Shown here one piece after another: positions 1 through 5,160 of a stretch of DNA of 6,393 nucleotides; the stretch's first letter is position 1; the number at the start of each line of letters is the position of its first letter. This stretch comes from Armatimonadota bacterium. Its GTDB lineage: Bacteria > Armatimonadota > Zipacnadia > Zipacnadales > JABUFB01. The stretch is from positions 1-6,393 of the forward strand of contig JAGPGE010000356.1 of assembly GCA_018056145.1 (NCBI GenBank), written 5' to 3'. The notes below the pieces were generated by a model. The model did not search any database and was not told the origin of the DNA. It saw nothing but the letters and a program-made list of their open reading frames with translations. The position numbers and the translations under genes were made by a program.

Positions 1-431
1 TCCAAAACCACCGCGAGATACACGAACTCGTGGGAGAGCCGAATGTAGGTGATATCGGCCACCCAGGCCTGATTCGGGCCCGTAATGACCGCATCCGGCA
101 GCAGGTTTGGGAACACTGCCAGCCCGTGGTCGGACTGGGTGGTGCGCCGGCTGAGCCGCACCAGCTTGCACAGCCACGACTGCTCCCGCATGATCCGCAG
201 CACCCGCTTGTGGTTGACGGGAAAGCCCCGGCGATGGAGTTCCTGCGTCACGCGCCGGTAGCCGTAGGCCTGCATCTCGGTGACGATTTCCTCGATCTTG
301 TCCTGCAGATCCGTCTCGTTGCGCGGCTCGCGGCGCTGCCGGTCGTAGTACCAGCTGCGGCTCACCGAGGCCAGCTCGCACGCCTTTGCCACCGGGATCG
401 CGCCGGCAGTCGTGTCGCGTTCGGCGGTCAC
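1..431 (-). CDS. IS3-family transposase OrfB (DDE integrase), partial at 3' end
   Basis: This is the catalytic half of an IS3 transposase, normally made as an OrfAB fusion that cuts and joins the element ends. Translating the minus strand from GTG at 431 gives 143 residues with no stop before the window edge. Residues 43-85 form an HTH_21-type region (with the YGYRRVTQEL motif) and residues 121-143 hold QAWVADITYI and FVYLAVVL, the hallmark opening of the rve/DDE core; D126 is the first catalytic Asp. The remaining Asp and Glu lie beyond the edge. The GTG overlaps the orfA stop as GTGA, and the frame is -1 relative to orfA, so it may be reached by frameshifting or by coupled re-initiation. 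The -1 frame is open upstream of the GTG, so this start is provisional. Confidence 0.88.
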   Translation of the reverse strand, partial: MTAERDTTAGAIPVAKACELASVSRSWYYDRQRREPRNETDLQDKIEEIVTEMQAYGYRRVTQELHRRGFPVNHKRVLRIMREQSWLCKLVRLSRRTTQSDHGLAVFPNLLPDAVITGPNQAWVADITYIRLSHEFVYLAVVL

Positions 432-745
432 GATTTCGGCGCGGTCGGGAAAGGGAGACCAGCCCGCTTGAAGCAGCGCTTCATGAAATCCACTTCCAGC
501 GTGGCGCGGCCCAGGGCGCCTTCGAGTTCGTCGATGCGCTTCTGCGCCGCCGCAAGCTCCCGAGCGAGTTCCGCCTGCCCTTGGGTCGAGGCGTTCTCAG
601 CGGCCTGGTACTCCCGCCGCCAGCGCCGGAAGGCGACTTCGCCGACGTGATACTCGCGGCACACGGCGGCCACCGACTTGCCATCCTTGAGATGCTCTTC
701 GACGACCTTGCGCTTGAACTCGGGACTGTAGCTTGGCTTGGACAT
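428..745 (-). CDS. IS3-family transposase OrfA (DNA-binding subunit)
   Basis: A complete 105-residue OrfA, a usual length for the family. It binds the element's terminal repeats and supplies the N-terminal half of the OrfAB transposase. Residues 5-46 match the HTH_Tnp_1 type (SPEFKRKVVEEH, then the SVAAVCREYHV helix-turn-helix and a W at 42). Residues 55-90 are a heptad-like, Leu/Ala-rich coiled coil (ELARELAAAQKRIDELEG), the leucine-zipper multimerisation segment. The ATG at 745 is preceded by AAAGGAG (761-755) with a 9-nt spacer. The stop at 430-428 overlaps the OrfB GTG. Just upstream of the stop, 455-446 contains two overlapping slippery heptamers in correct phase, which could give the -1 fusion. 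Confidence 0.92.
   Translation of the reverse strand: MSKPSYSPEFKRKVVEEHLKDGKSVAAVCREYHVGEVAFRRWRREYQAAENASTQGQAELARELAAAQKRIDELEGALGRATLEVDFMKRCFKRAGLPFPTAPKS
446..455 (-). promoter_or_regulatory. Candidate -1 frameshift slippery site between orfA and orfB
   Basis: Read on the minus strand, the ten bases CCCTTTCCCG contain C CCT TTC and T TTC CCG, both fitting the X XXY YYZ pattern in the orfA phase. The -1 frame from here runs open through CCC GAC CGC GCC GAA ATC into OrfB at the GTG. The common IS3 A-rich heptamer is absent. Function is inferred from pattern and phase only. Confidence 0.35.
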
Positions 746-783
746 GACTGTCGGCTCCTTTGATCTGGAGGCACTCTGGCCCC

Positions 784-812
784 ACTGTAATGAGCCGAAC
801 CCGATCGTTCAA
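784..812 (-). promoter_or_regulatory. Candidate transposase promoter
   Basis: On the minus strand TTGAAC (812-807) and TACAGT (789-784) are separated by 17 bp. Each matches four of six bases of the sigma-70 consensus. The -10 box lies about 22 bp upstream of the orfA ribosome binding site, a sensible position for an IS promoter near its terminal end. Confidence 0.38.
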
Positions 813-814
813 GC

Positions 815-835
815 GGCGAATCACTGTCCGGATCA
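815..835 (-). repeat. Probable terminal end of the IS3 element (one inverted repeat)
   Basis: On the element strand it begins TGATCCGGACAGTGATTC. IS3-family elements usually begin with 5'-TG and end with CA-3'. The partner repeat is off the left edge, so complementarity cannot be tested here. The placement is supported by the resumption of the methyltransferase frame directly beyond it. Confidence 0.5.
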
Positions 836-1286
836 TGGGGGGCAGTTCATGGCCGCCGAAGAGGGTAGAACCGGGATCGGGTATGAGATCAACGCAGAGT
901 ATGAACCGGTCATCCGGGAGAGGCTCGGGGGGACCGATGGGGCTTTGGAGTTCACCCGACGCGATTGCGAGCCGTTGCCTCCGCCACTCGCGACGCCTGA
1001 ACCGGTGAACCCGGGGCTGGTACGGGTTCAGCGCGCGGCGGCGGTGGACTTCGGCAGCCGGATCGACGGGCGTTCGAAGTCAGGCAGGACCATCCTCCAG
1101 GTGGCGCACGAACTGGCCGCAGAGCCGGAATGGCTCGCCTTGACACAGCGCGAAAGGATGGCCCATATTGTTGACGAGGTAACCGCGCGCACTGGAGCCG
1201 AGCGCAGATTGGTGTCGGCGGGAGTGCGCAACGCCATGCAGACGCTCAAAGGGTTCGCTGAACTGGTACGTGGGCCGACGGAATAG
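836..1286 (+). pseudogene. DNA methyltransferase, 5'-truncated by IS insertion (C-terminal remnant)
   Basis: About 149 codons remain of a SAM-dependent DNA methyltransferase of the N6-adenine/N4-cytosine type. Reading in frame from 837, the segment GGQFMAAEEGRTGIGYEI followed by NAEYEPVIRERL matches the usual run from motif I (DPFxGSGTTxxAA) through the acidic residue that contacts SAM ribose (GIEINPEY) and into the helix after it. The front of motif I and the catalytic motif IV (DPPY/SPPY) are not in this window; the IS border falls exactly where motif I should start. After about residue 50 comes a Pro-rich linker (PLPPPLATPEPVNPG) and an approximately 85-residue charged, helical tail that I do not recognise. 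An internal ATG at 849 has no convincing ribosome binding site, and a product from it would lack SAM binding. It is most likely dead. A gene rearrangement that still leaves a functional part is less likely. Confidence 0.72.
1140..1169 (+). promoter_or_regulatory. Weak candidate promoter upstream of the MEMO-led operon
   Basis: A perfect TTGACA at 1140-1145 is followed after 18 bp by CATATT (1164-1169), four of six to the -10 consensus. It lies inside the methyltransferase remnant, about 170 bp before the ATG at 1340. It is the best sigma-70-like match I see there, but the bases also encode ordinary residues (ALTQ), so chance is possible. Confidence 0.22.
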
Positions 1287-1339
1287 GCCCCTGTCTGTCC
1301 AGTGCGGCGACCGGCGGCCCATGAGGAGGACTGAGTGCG

Positions 1340-2200
1340 ATGGCGGTGAATGCCGTACGTCCGCCGGCGTTCGCCGGGATGTTCTACCCCGCAACGCAGC
1401 GAGAGCTGCTCGCGAGCCTTGACACCTGCTTCCGGCACGCGGGGTGTGCCCAGCTTCCGCCGGCGGTGAATGACGACGGTCCGCGGCGCATCCTGGGTCT
1501 CGTGAGCCCCCACGCGGGCTATATGTACTCGGGTGCCGCGGCGGCAAAGGGCTATCTGCAACTGGCCCGCGATGGTCGCCCGGACGTGTTTGTGGTGGTT
1601 GGCCCCAACCACGGCAGAAGCTACGTGAACGGAGTTCAGACCGGGGGATGGTGGGAGACGCCGCTGGGGCGTTCGCCCATCGCGGGTGATCTCGCGACTG
1701 CCATCGCTGGAGATTTGAAGGGGTTCACCGATGGCGTGTCCGGTTTCGCGGGGGAGCACAGCCTCGAGGTCCAGCTTCCTTTCATCCAGTACGTGTTCGG
1801 GGTGGACACGCCCATCGTGCCGATTATGATGCTGGATCAAGGCGGCCCGGCGGCGGATCAAGTCGGTGGAGTTCTGGCAGAGCATCTCGCCGGGCAGAAT
1901 GCGGTGATCGTCGCGAGCACCGACATGACCCATTTCGAGAGCGCGGACTATGCTCGGGAGCAGGACCAGGTGCTGATCCACCGCATGCTGGAATTGGACC
2001 CGGAAGGCCTTCTGCGGGACCGGCTGCGGCTGGATGTGTCGATGTGCGGGTATGGCCCGGTTGCGGCGATGCTCCACGCTGCGACTGCACTTGGGGCAAC
2101 CGAAGCCGAGATGGTCGACTACACCAACTCGGGCGTGGCGACCGGGTCCAGCGCGGACGTTGTGGCTTATCTGTCCCTGCTGGTGCGCAGGGAAGCATAG
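1340..2200 (+). CDS. amrB: MEMO1-family protein (AmmeMemoRadiSam system protein B)
   Basis: A complete 286-residue cytosolic MEMO-family protein, close to the family's usual 260-300 residues. The fold resembles LigB-type extradiol dioxygenases, but its reaction in bacteria is not established; human MEMO1 binds iron through two His and a Cys. The family signatures are present in order: VRPPAFAGMFYP (6-17), SPHAGYMYSG (56-65, H58), VVGPNH (86-91, H91), GEHSLEVQLPF (138-148), ASTDMTHF (192-199) and DVSMCGYGP (232-240, C236), then the SSADVVAYLSL end. H58, H91 and C236 correspond to the metal ligands of MEMO1 (H49, H81, C244). The ATG at 1340 follows GAGGAGGA-type Shine-Dalgarno bases at 1323-1330. 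The usual AMMECR1 and radical-SAM partners are not in this window; instead a metal-type ABC transporter follows, which fits a metal-related role. It is first in a probable four-gene operon, 40 bp before the next gene. Confidence 0.93.
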   Translation: MAVNAVRPPAFAGMFYPATQRELLASLDTCFRHAGCAQLPPAVNDDGPRRILGLVSPHAGYMYSGAAAAKGYLQLARDGRPDVFVVVGPNHGRSYVNGVQTGGWWETPLGRSPIAGDLATAIAGDLKGFTDGVSGFAGEHSLEVQLPFIQYVFGVDTPIVPIMMLDQGGPAADQVGGVLAEHLAGQNAVIVASTDMTHFESADYAREQDQVLIHRMLELDPEGLLRDRLRLDVSMCGYGPVAAMLHAATALGATEAEMVDYTNSGVATGSSADVVAYLSLLVRREA

Positions 2201-2225
2201 ATCATCCGTCGGCTCAGGCCGGCTC

Positions 2226-2231
2226 AAGGAG
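2226..2231 (+). promoter_or_regulatory. Ribosome binding site deciding the start at 2241
   Basis: AAGGAG sits 9 nt before the ATG at 2241. The same frame is open back to 2034 inside the preceding gene, but this site and the immediately following Rossmann beta strand fix the start here. Confidence 0.75.
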
Positions 2232-2240
2232 CGAAGACTC

Positions 2241-3317
2241 ATGGCAGACAGATGGCGTGTCGGTCTGGTGGGTGTGGGGCGAGGATCGGGCTACGGGCGA
2301 CTGCTGGCCGAAGACCCGCGGTGCGAGATCACGGCCCTGTGTGATCGCGACCCGGAGGCCCTGGCGCGCTTCCAGGAAGGCCTTGGGCTTTCCGATGACC
2401 GCTGCTTCACCGACTATGGGCAGTTCGTGGACAGCGGCCTGGATATCGTCTTTGTGGGCACACCGATCCCCGCTCATCGCGAGCAGGTGGTGAGCGCGCT
2501 TGAGGCGGGTTGTCATGTGCTCAGCGAAGTGACCATGGCGCCCACCATCCCCGAATGTCAGCAGATCGTGGATGCCGTCCGCCGCACCGGTAAGCGCTAC
2601 ATGCTGGCTGAGAACTGCGTCTACTGGCATTTTGTGAACCACTGGCGCGAACTGGTGCAGTCGGGCGACCTGGGGATCATCGTCTACGCTGAGTGCGAGT
2701 ACATGCACCCCATCCCGTCGCTGATCTACGACCCGGTGACGGGCGAGAAGCGCTGGCGAAGCTACCGCCCGCCTCTGCACTATTGCTCCCACTCGTTGGG
2801 GCCAATCTTGGAGATCACCGGCGACCGCATCGTCCGCGCATGCGGCGTGGGAGATACCCACCACATCTTCGACCTGCCCGATCCGGGGACCATCGACCTG
2901 CAGGTGGCCCTGTTCCAGACCGAGAAGGGCATGACCATCAAGATGCTGCGGACGTCGCTGCTCCCCCGGGATCGCGGCATGCACGCGTATGAGATCCACG
3001 GGACAAACGGGTTCGTCGCCACAAGCCAGGATGGGGTGGGGGAGAACCCGGGGCGGCTGTACATCCAGGGCAAGACTGTGGCGACCCAGGAAATCGACGT
3101 GCCGCGCAATGACCCGAACCTGCCGCCCAGTGCCCAGGCCGGCGGGCACGGGACCGCTGAGTACTCTCTGCTTCAGGACTTCCTGGGTGCTCTGGAACGT
3201 GATGAGAAGCCGCGGCTGGACGAGGTCCGGGGATGGGAACTCACAGTCCCGGGCATCGTCGCCCATGATTCGGCGATGAACGGAAATGTCTGGATGGAGG
3301 TCCCGGCGCCACAATGA
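2241..3317 (+). CDS. Gfo/Idh/MocA-fold protein lacking the EKP lysine (GH109-like branch)
   Basis: A 358-residue cytosolic NAD(P)-binding protein. Residues 5-20 (RVGLVGVGRGSGYG) are the N-terminal Rossmann dinucleotide loop, with an extra-glycine variant of GxGxxG. ITALCDRDPE (30-39) is the beta2 segment and DIVFVGTPIPAHREQV (68-83) the typical nucleotide-side loop. Where classic sugar dehydrogenases have the catalytic E-K-P, this protein reads HVLSEVTMAPT (92-102), so the Lys is replaced by Val. EVT...ECQQIVDAVRRTGKRYMLAEN (96-125) and LHYCSHSLGPIL (179-190, H180, H184) recall, from memory, GH109 glycosidases (EVP, MMLEN, THGLGP), which bind NAD but hydrolyse glycosides. Function could be such a hydrolase/lyase or another NAD-dependent elimination; the substrate is unknown. 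No signal peptide is seen. Its stop overlaps the next gene's ATG as ATGA (3314-3317), so it is probably translated with the ABC transporter. Confidence 0.88.
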   Translation: MADRWRVGLVGVGRGSGYGRLLAEDPRCEITALCDRDPEALARFQEGLGLSDDRCFTDYGQFVDSGLDIVFVGTPIPAHREQVVSALEAGCHVLSEVTMAPTIPECQQIVDAVRRTGKRYMLAENCVYWHFVNHWRELVQSGDLGIIVYAECEYMHPIPSLIYDPVTGEKRWRSYRPPLHYCSHSLGPILEITGDRIVRACGVGDTHHIFDLPDPGTIDLQVALFQTEKGMTIKMLRTSLLPRDRGMHAYEIHGTNGFVATSQDGVGENPGRLYIQGKTVATQEIDVPRNDPNLPPSAQAGGHGTAEYSLLQDFLGALERDEKPRLDEVRGWELTVPGIVAHDSAMNGNVWMEVPAPQ

Positions 3318-4159
3318 GCCGGCCAGAGCACGACTGTCCCGTTTGCCGGGCCGGTACCCGAGCCCTGACCGAGGTTGGGGAGACGATCATCGACGTCCGC
3401 GGGCTGGGGTTCCGTTACCGCGTGCCCCCCGTGGAGGCACTCAGCGGGGTGGAGTTCGCCCTGCCGCGCGGTGCCTTCTGCGCGGTAATCGGGCCGAACG
3501 GGTCCGGCAAGACCACGCTCATCAAGCTGATGATGGGGCTGCTCGCGCCCAGCTGTGGGAGCATACGCATTCTGGGCCAGGACCCCGAACAGGACCCGGA
3601 AGCGGTCCAGCGCCTCATCGGGTACGTGCCGCAGCAGACTGCCATCAATCTCAGCCCGCCGCTGAGCGTACGGGAAGTCGTGAGTCTTGCCGCCCACACC
3701 CGCAAATCGGGGTGCAGAGGGCAGATTCGCTCCCGGGTTGATAAGGCGCTGGACATGGTGGGGATGCTGCCCATGGCCAGGCGGCCGTTCCGCTCGCTGA
3801 GCGGCGGGCAGCGCCAGCGCACACTGATCGCCCGGGCGCTCGCAGTGGACCCGCCCGTGCTCGTGCTGGATGAGCCCTTCGGACAGGTGGACGCAGCCAG
3901 TCAGGCGGCGATCGGCGAACTCTTGCACCATCTCGCGCGGTCCCATGGGGTCACGGTCATGGTTGTTGTGCATGACGTGAACCCCATCTGCCACTTCATC
4001 ACTCACTCGCTACTTCTGCACACGCGCCAGATCGCTTTCGGGACGCCGCTGGAGGTCCTGACCGCCGAGAACTTGCGGGAAGCCTACGGCACTCTTGTCC
4101 CGGTGCTGGTGTGCGAGGAAGGCTACCGTCACCCGGTCATCCAGGCTTCGCATGACTGA
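3314..4159 (+). CDS. Metal-type ABC transporter ATP-binding protein with N-terminal CPxC extension
   Basis: A 281-residue nucleotide-binding subunit powering an ABC-3 family importer (ZnuC/MntB/SitB/FimC-like; Zn, Mn or Fe substrates). All ATPase motifs are intact: Walker A GPNGSGKTT (60-68), Q-loop YVPQQ (104-108), signature LSGGQRQR (162-169), Walker B VLVLDEPF (182-189) with E187, and the switch His in VVVHD (H220). The region AFGTPLEVLTAENLREAYG (241-259) is the usual C-terminal segment of this group. Oddly, about 24 residues precede the ATPase domain and carry HDCPVC (6-11), a single CxxC that could bind metal or be a domain relic. No ATG lies between 3314 and the domain, and the start is coupled to the previous stop by an ATGA overlap; GGAGG at 3296-3300 is 13 nt away, slightly far. 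It overlaps the permease by 8 bp. The metal cannot be assigned from sequence. Confidence 0.92.
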   Translation: MSRPEHDCPVCRAGTRALTEVGETIIDVRGLGFRYRVPPVEALSGVEFALPRGAFCAVIGPNGSGKTTLIKLMMGLLAPSCGSIRILGQDPEQDPEAVQRLIGYVPQQTAINLSPPLSVREVVSLAAHTRKSGCRGQIRSRVDKALDMVGMLPMARRPFRSLSGGQRQRTLIARALAVDPPVLVLDEPFGQVDAASQAAIGELLHHLARSHGVTVMVVVHDVNPICHFITHSLLLHTRQIAFGTPLEVLTAENLREAYGTLVPVLVCEEGYRHPVIQASHD

Positions 4160-5009
4160 TCTCCTCGAATACCTCAGCTCCCCGTTCGTCCTACGCGCGC
4201 TTATTGGCGTGTTCCTGATCGCCATAAACGCGGCCCTGAGTGGGGTCTTCGCGAGCTTCCGCAGCCTCACATTCCTGGTGTCCGGGGCAAGCCACGCAGC
4301 ACTCGCAGGAGCGGCACTGATCATCGTGCTCGAGGCCTATGGTCTTGTTCACCTGGGCAATCCGGTACTGGGAGGCGCCGTGTTCGCGGTGGCCCTCGCG
4401 TTGCTCGCCGGCGGCGCGTCGTTTCGCAGTTCCGACCGCGCGGCAGATCCGGCCATCGGCGTGGGCTTCGCCTTCTCCATGGCCCTGGCGGTACTGCTCA
4501 TCTCGCTGATCCCCGAGTCTGCCACGCGTGTGTGGGGGGTGCTGATCGGGGACCTGCTCCTGCTGAGCAACCAGGACCTGCTGATTCTTGGGAGCTTAAC
4601 AGGCCTGGTGGTGCTCTTGTTCGGCGTCCTGCGGCGGGAGTTCCTGTTCATCACTTTCGACATGGAGGGCGCGCGGGCGTTCGGGATCCAGGCGGGGGTG
4701 TACAACTACATCCTCTTCGCGCTCATCGGCCTGTCCGCGGCGATCCTGATGAAGGGCGTCGGGGCCATCGTTGTCTTCGCCATGCTGGTCTCGCCGGGCG
4801 CGGCCGCCCTGCTGATCGGCAGCACGGTGAACGCCGTGGTCGCATGGGCCTTCGGGATCGCTTTCGCGTCGGGGCTCATCGGCATCGTGCTTTCGTACTA
4901 CATCGACTTCTCAGTCAGTGCCCTTGCAGCCATCATCTCCGCGGCCAGTTATTTCATCGCGAAGGGCGTCATTTGGGTGCAGTCGAGGGGGAAGAAGGCG
5001 GAGGGGTAG
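4152..5009 (+). CDS. ABC-3 family metal permease (ZnuB/MntC-like membrane subunit)
   Basis: A 285-residue inner-membrane permease that pairs with the preceding ATPase. The hydrophobic segments fit about eight helices, roughly 12-34, 38-60, 69-90, 100-120, 127-160 (probably two), 185-222 and 225-250, with a last one near 254-275. Family landmarks are FLVSGASHAALAGAAL (41-56, the equivalent of GDxxxHSxLxG), ITFDMEGARAFGIQ (167-180, the cytoplasmic coupling-helix region) and MKGVGAIVVFAMLVSPGAAALL (200-221). The start chosen is the ATG at 4152: the family N-terminus begins here and the gene overlaps the ATPase stop by 8 bp, which implies translational coupling. An in-frame ATG at 4095 exists, but it would add 19 charged residues from within the ATPase gene. 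No solute-binding protein accompanies it here. A candidate terminator hairpin follows within 30 bp. Confidence 0.91.
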   Translation: MTDLLEYLSSPFVLRALIGVFLIAINAALSGVFASFRSLTFLVSGASHAALAGAALIIVLEAYGLVHLGNPVLGGAVFAVALALLAGGASFRSSDRAADPAIGVGFAFSMALAVLLISLIPESATRVWGVLIGDLLLLSNQDLLILGSLTGLVVLLFGVLRREFLFITFDMEGARAFGIQAGVYNYILFALIGLSAAILMKGVGAIVVFAMLVSPGAAALLIGSTVNAVVAWAFGIAFASGLIGIVLSYYIDFSVSALAAIISAASYFIAKGVIWVQSRGKKAEG

Positions 5010-5035
5010 TGGGCCGGTCGCCAGGTGGGGGACTG

Positions 5036-5068
5036 GCACCGACTCGGAACCTCACCCGGAGACGGTGC
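5036..5068 (+). terminator. Candidate terminator hairpin after the transporter operon
   Basis: GCACCG (5036-5041) pairs with CGGTGC (5063-5068). Inside it, after an A/A mismatch, CTC pairs with GAG and GG with CC around a one-base bulge, leaving an 8-nt loop. Only a short TTGT follows rather than a long T-run, so this is a weak intrinsic terminator. It begins 27 bp after the permease stop. Confidence 0.38.
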
Positions 5069-5114
5069 TTGTAACCACTGGCACCCGGCGAACAGCGGCG
5101 TCGAGACGCCCGCC

Positions 5115-5135
5115 CCATGCGACTCTGCTGCATGG
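5115..5135 (-). terminator. Weak hairpin downstream of the minus-strand oxidoreductase
   Basis: CCATGC (5115-5120) and GCATGG (5130-5135) form a 6-bp perfect stem with a 9-nt loop, 25 bp past the stop of the minus-strand gene. No T-run follows on either strand, so a role in termination is a guess from position. Confidence 0.22.
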
Positions 5136-5160
5136 CCCACGCTCCGACTCCTGCCCGGTC

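Larger units (their letters stand above)
1..835 (-). mobile_element. IS3-family insertion sequence, partial (cut by window edge)
   Basis: Two overlapping minus-strand frames make the standard IS3-family layout: a small helix-turn-helix/coiled-coil OrfA followed in the -1 frame by an OrfB with an HTH_21-like region and the start of the DDE integrase core. The transposase-proximal end is placed at 835 because the plus strand there reads CCGGATCA, giving an element that begins 5'-TGATCCGG on its own strand, as IS3-family ends begin with TG. A methyltransferase frame also becomes recognisable right after this point. The other end, the second and third catalytic acidic residues and the target duplication are outside the window, so the exact border is inferred. 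Family assignment is firm; subgroup is not decided. Confidence 0.87.

Noticed and set aside
30..763. Plus-strand open frames across the IS
   Set aside because: They run antisense to OrfA and OrfB, whose motifs are unmistakable on the minus strand.
760..791. Outward-facing promoter from the IS end toward the operon (TTGATC, TGTAAT)
   Set aside because: TGTAAT is a good -10, but the spacing to TTGATC is 20 bp and no better -35 is present, so I do not call it.
738..835. TTG-started extension of the methyltransferase frame through the IS end
   Set aside because: The bases before 836 belong to the IS leader, so the residues they encode are fortuitous and not methyltransferase sequence.
2211..2226. 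GGCTCA repeated with a 10-bp period before the Gfo-like gene
   Set aside because: It is only six bases twice in GC-rich spacer; likely chance.
1028..2242. Long minus-strand open frame (about 404 codons) opposite the MEMO gene
   Set aside because: It is antisense to a clear MEMO-family gene. Its translation is Arg/His-rich with no family motif, as expected from GC-rich shadow frames.
2214..3314. Long minus-strand open frame (about 366 codons) opposite the Gfo-like gene
   Set aside because: It mirrors the real gene codon for codon, has no recognisable domain and lacks a sensible ribosome binding site.
3173..4006. Minus-strand open frame opposite the ABC ATPase
   Set aside because: It is a shadow of a gene with all ATPase motifs; its own translation resembles no protein.
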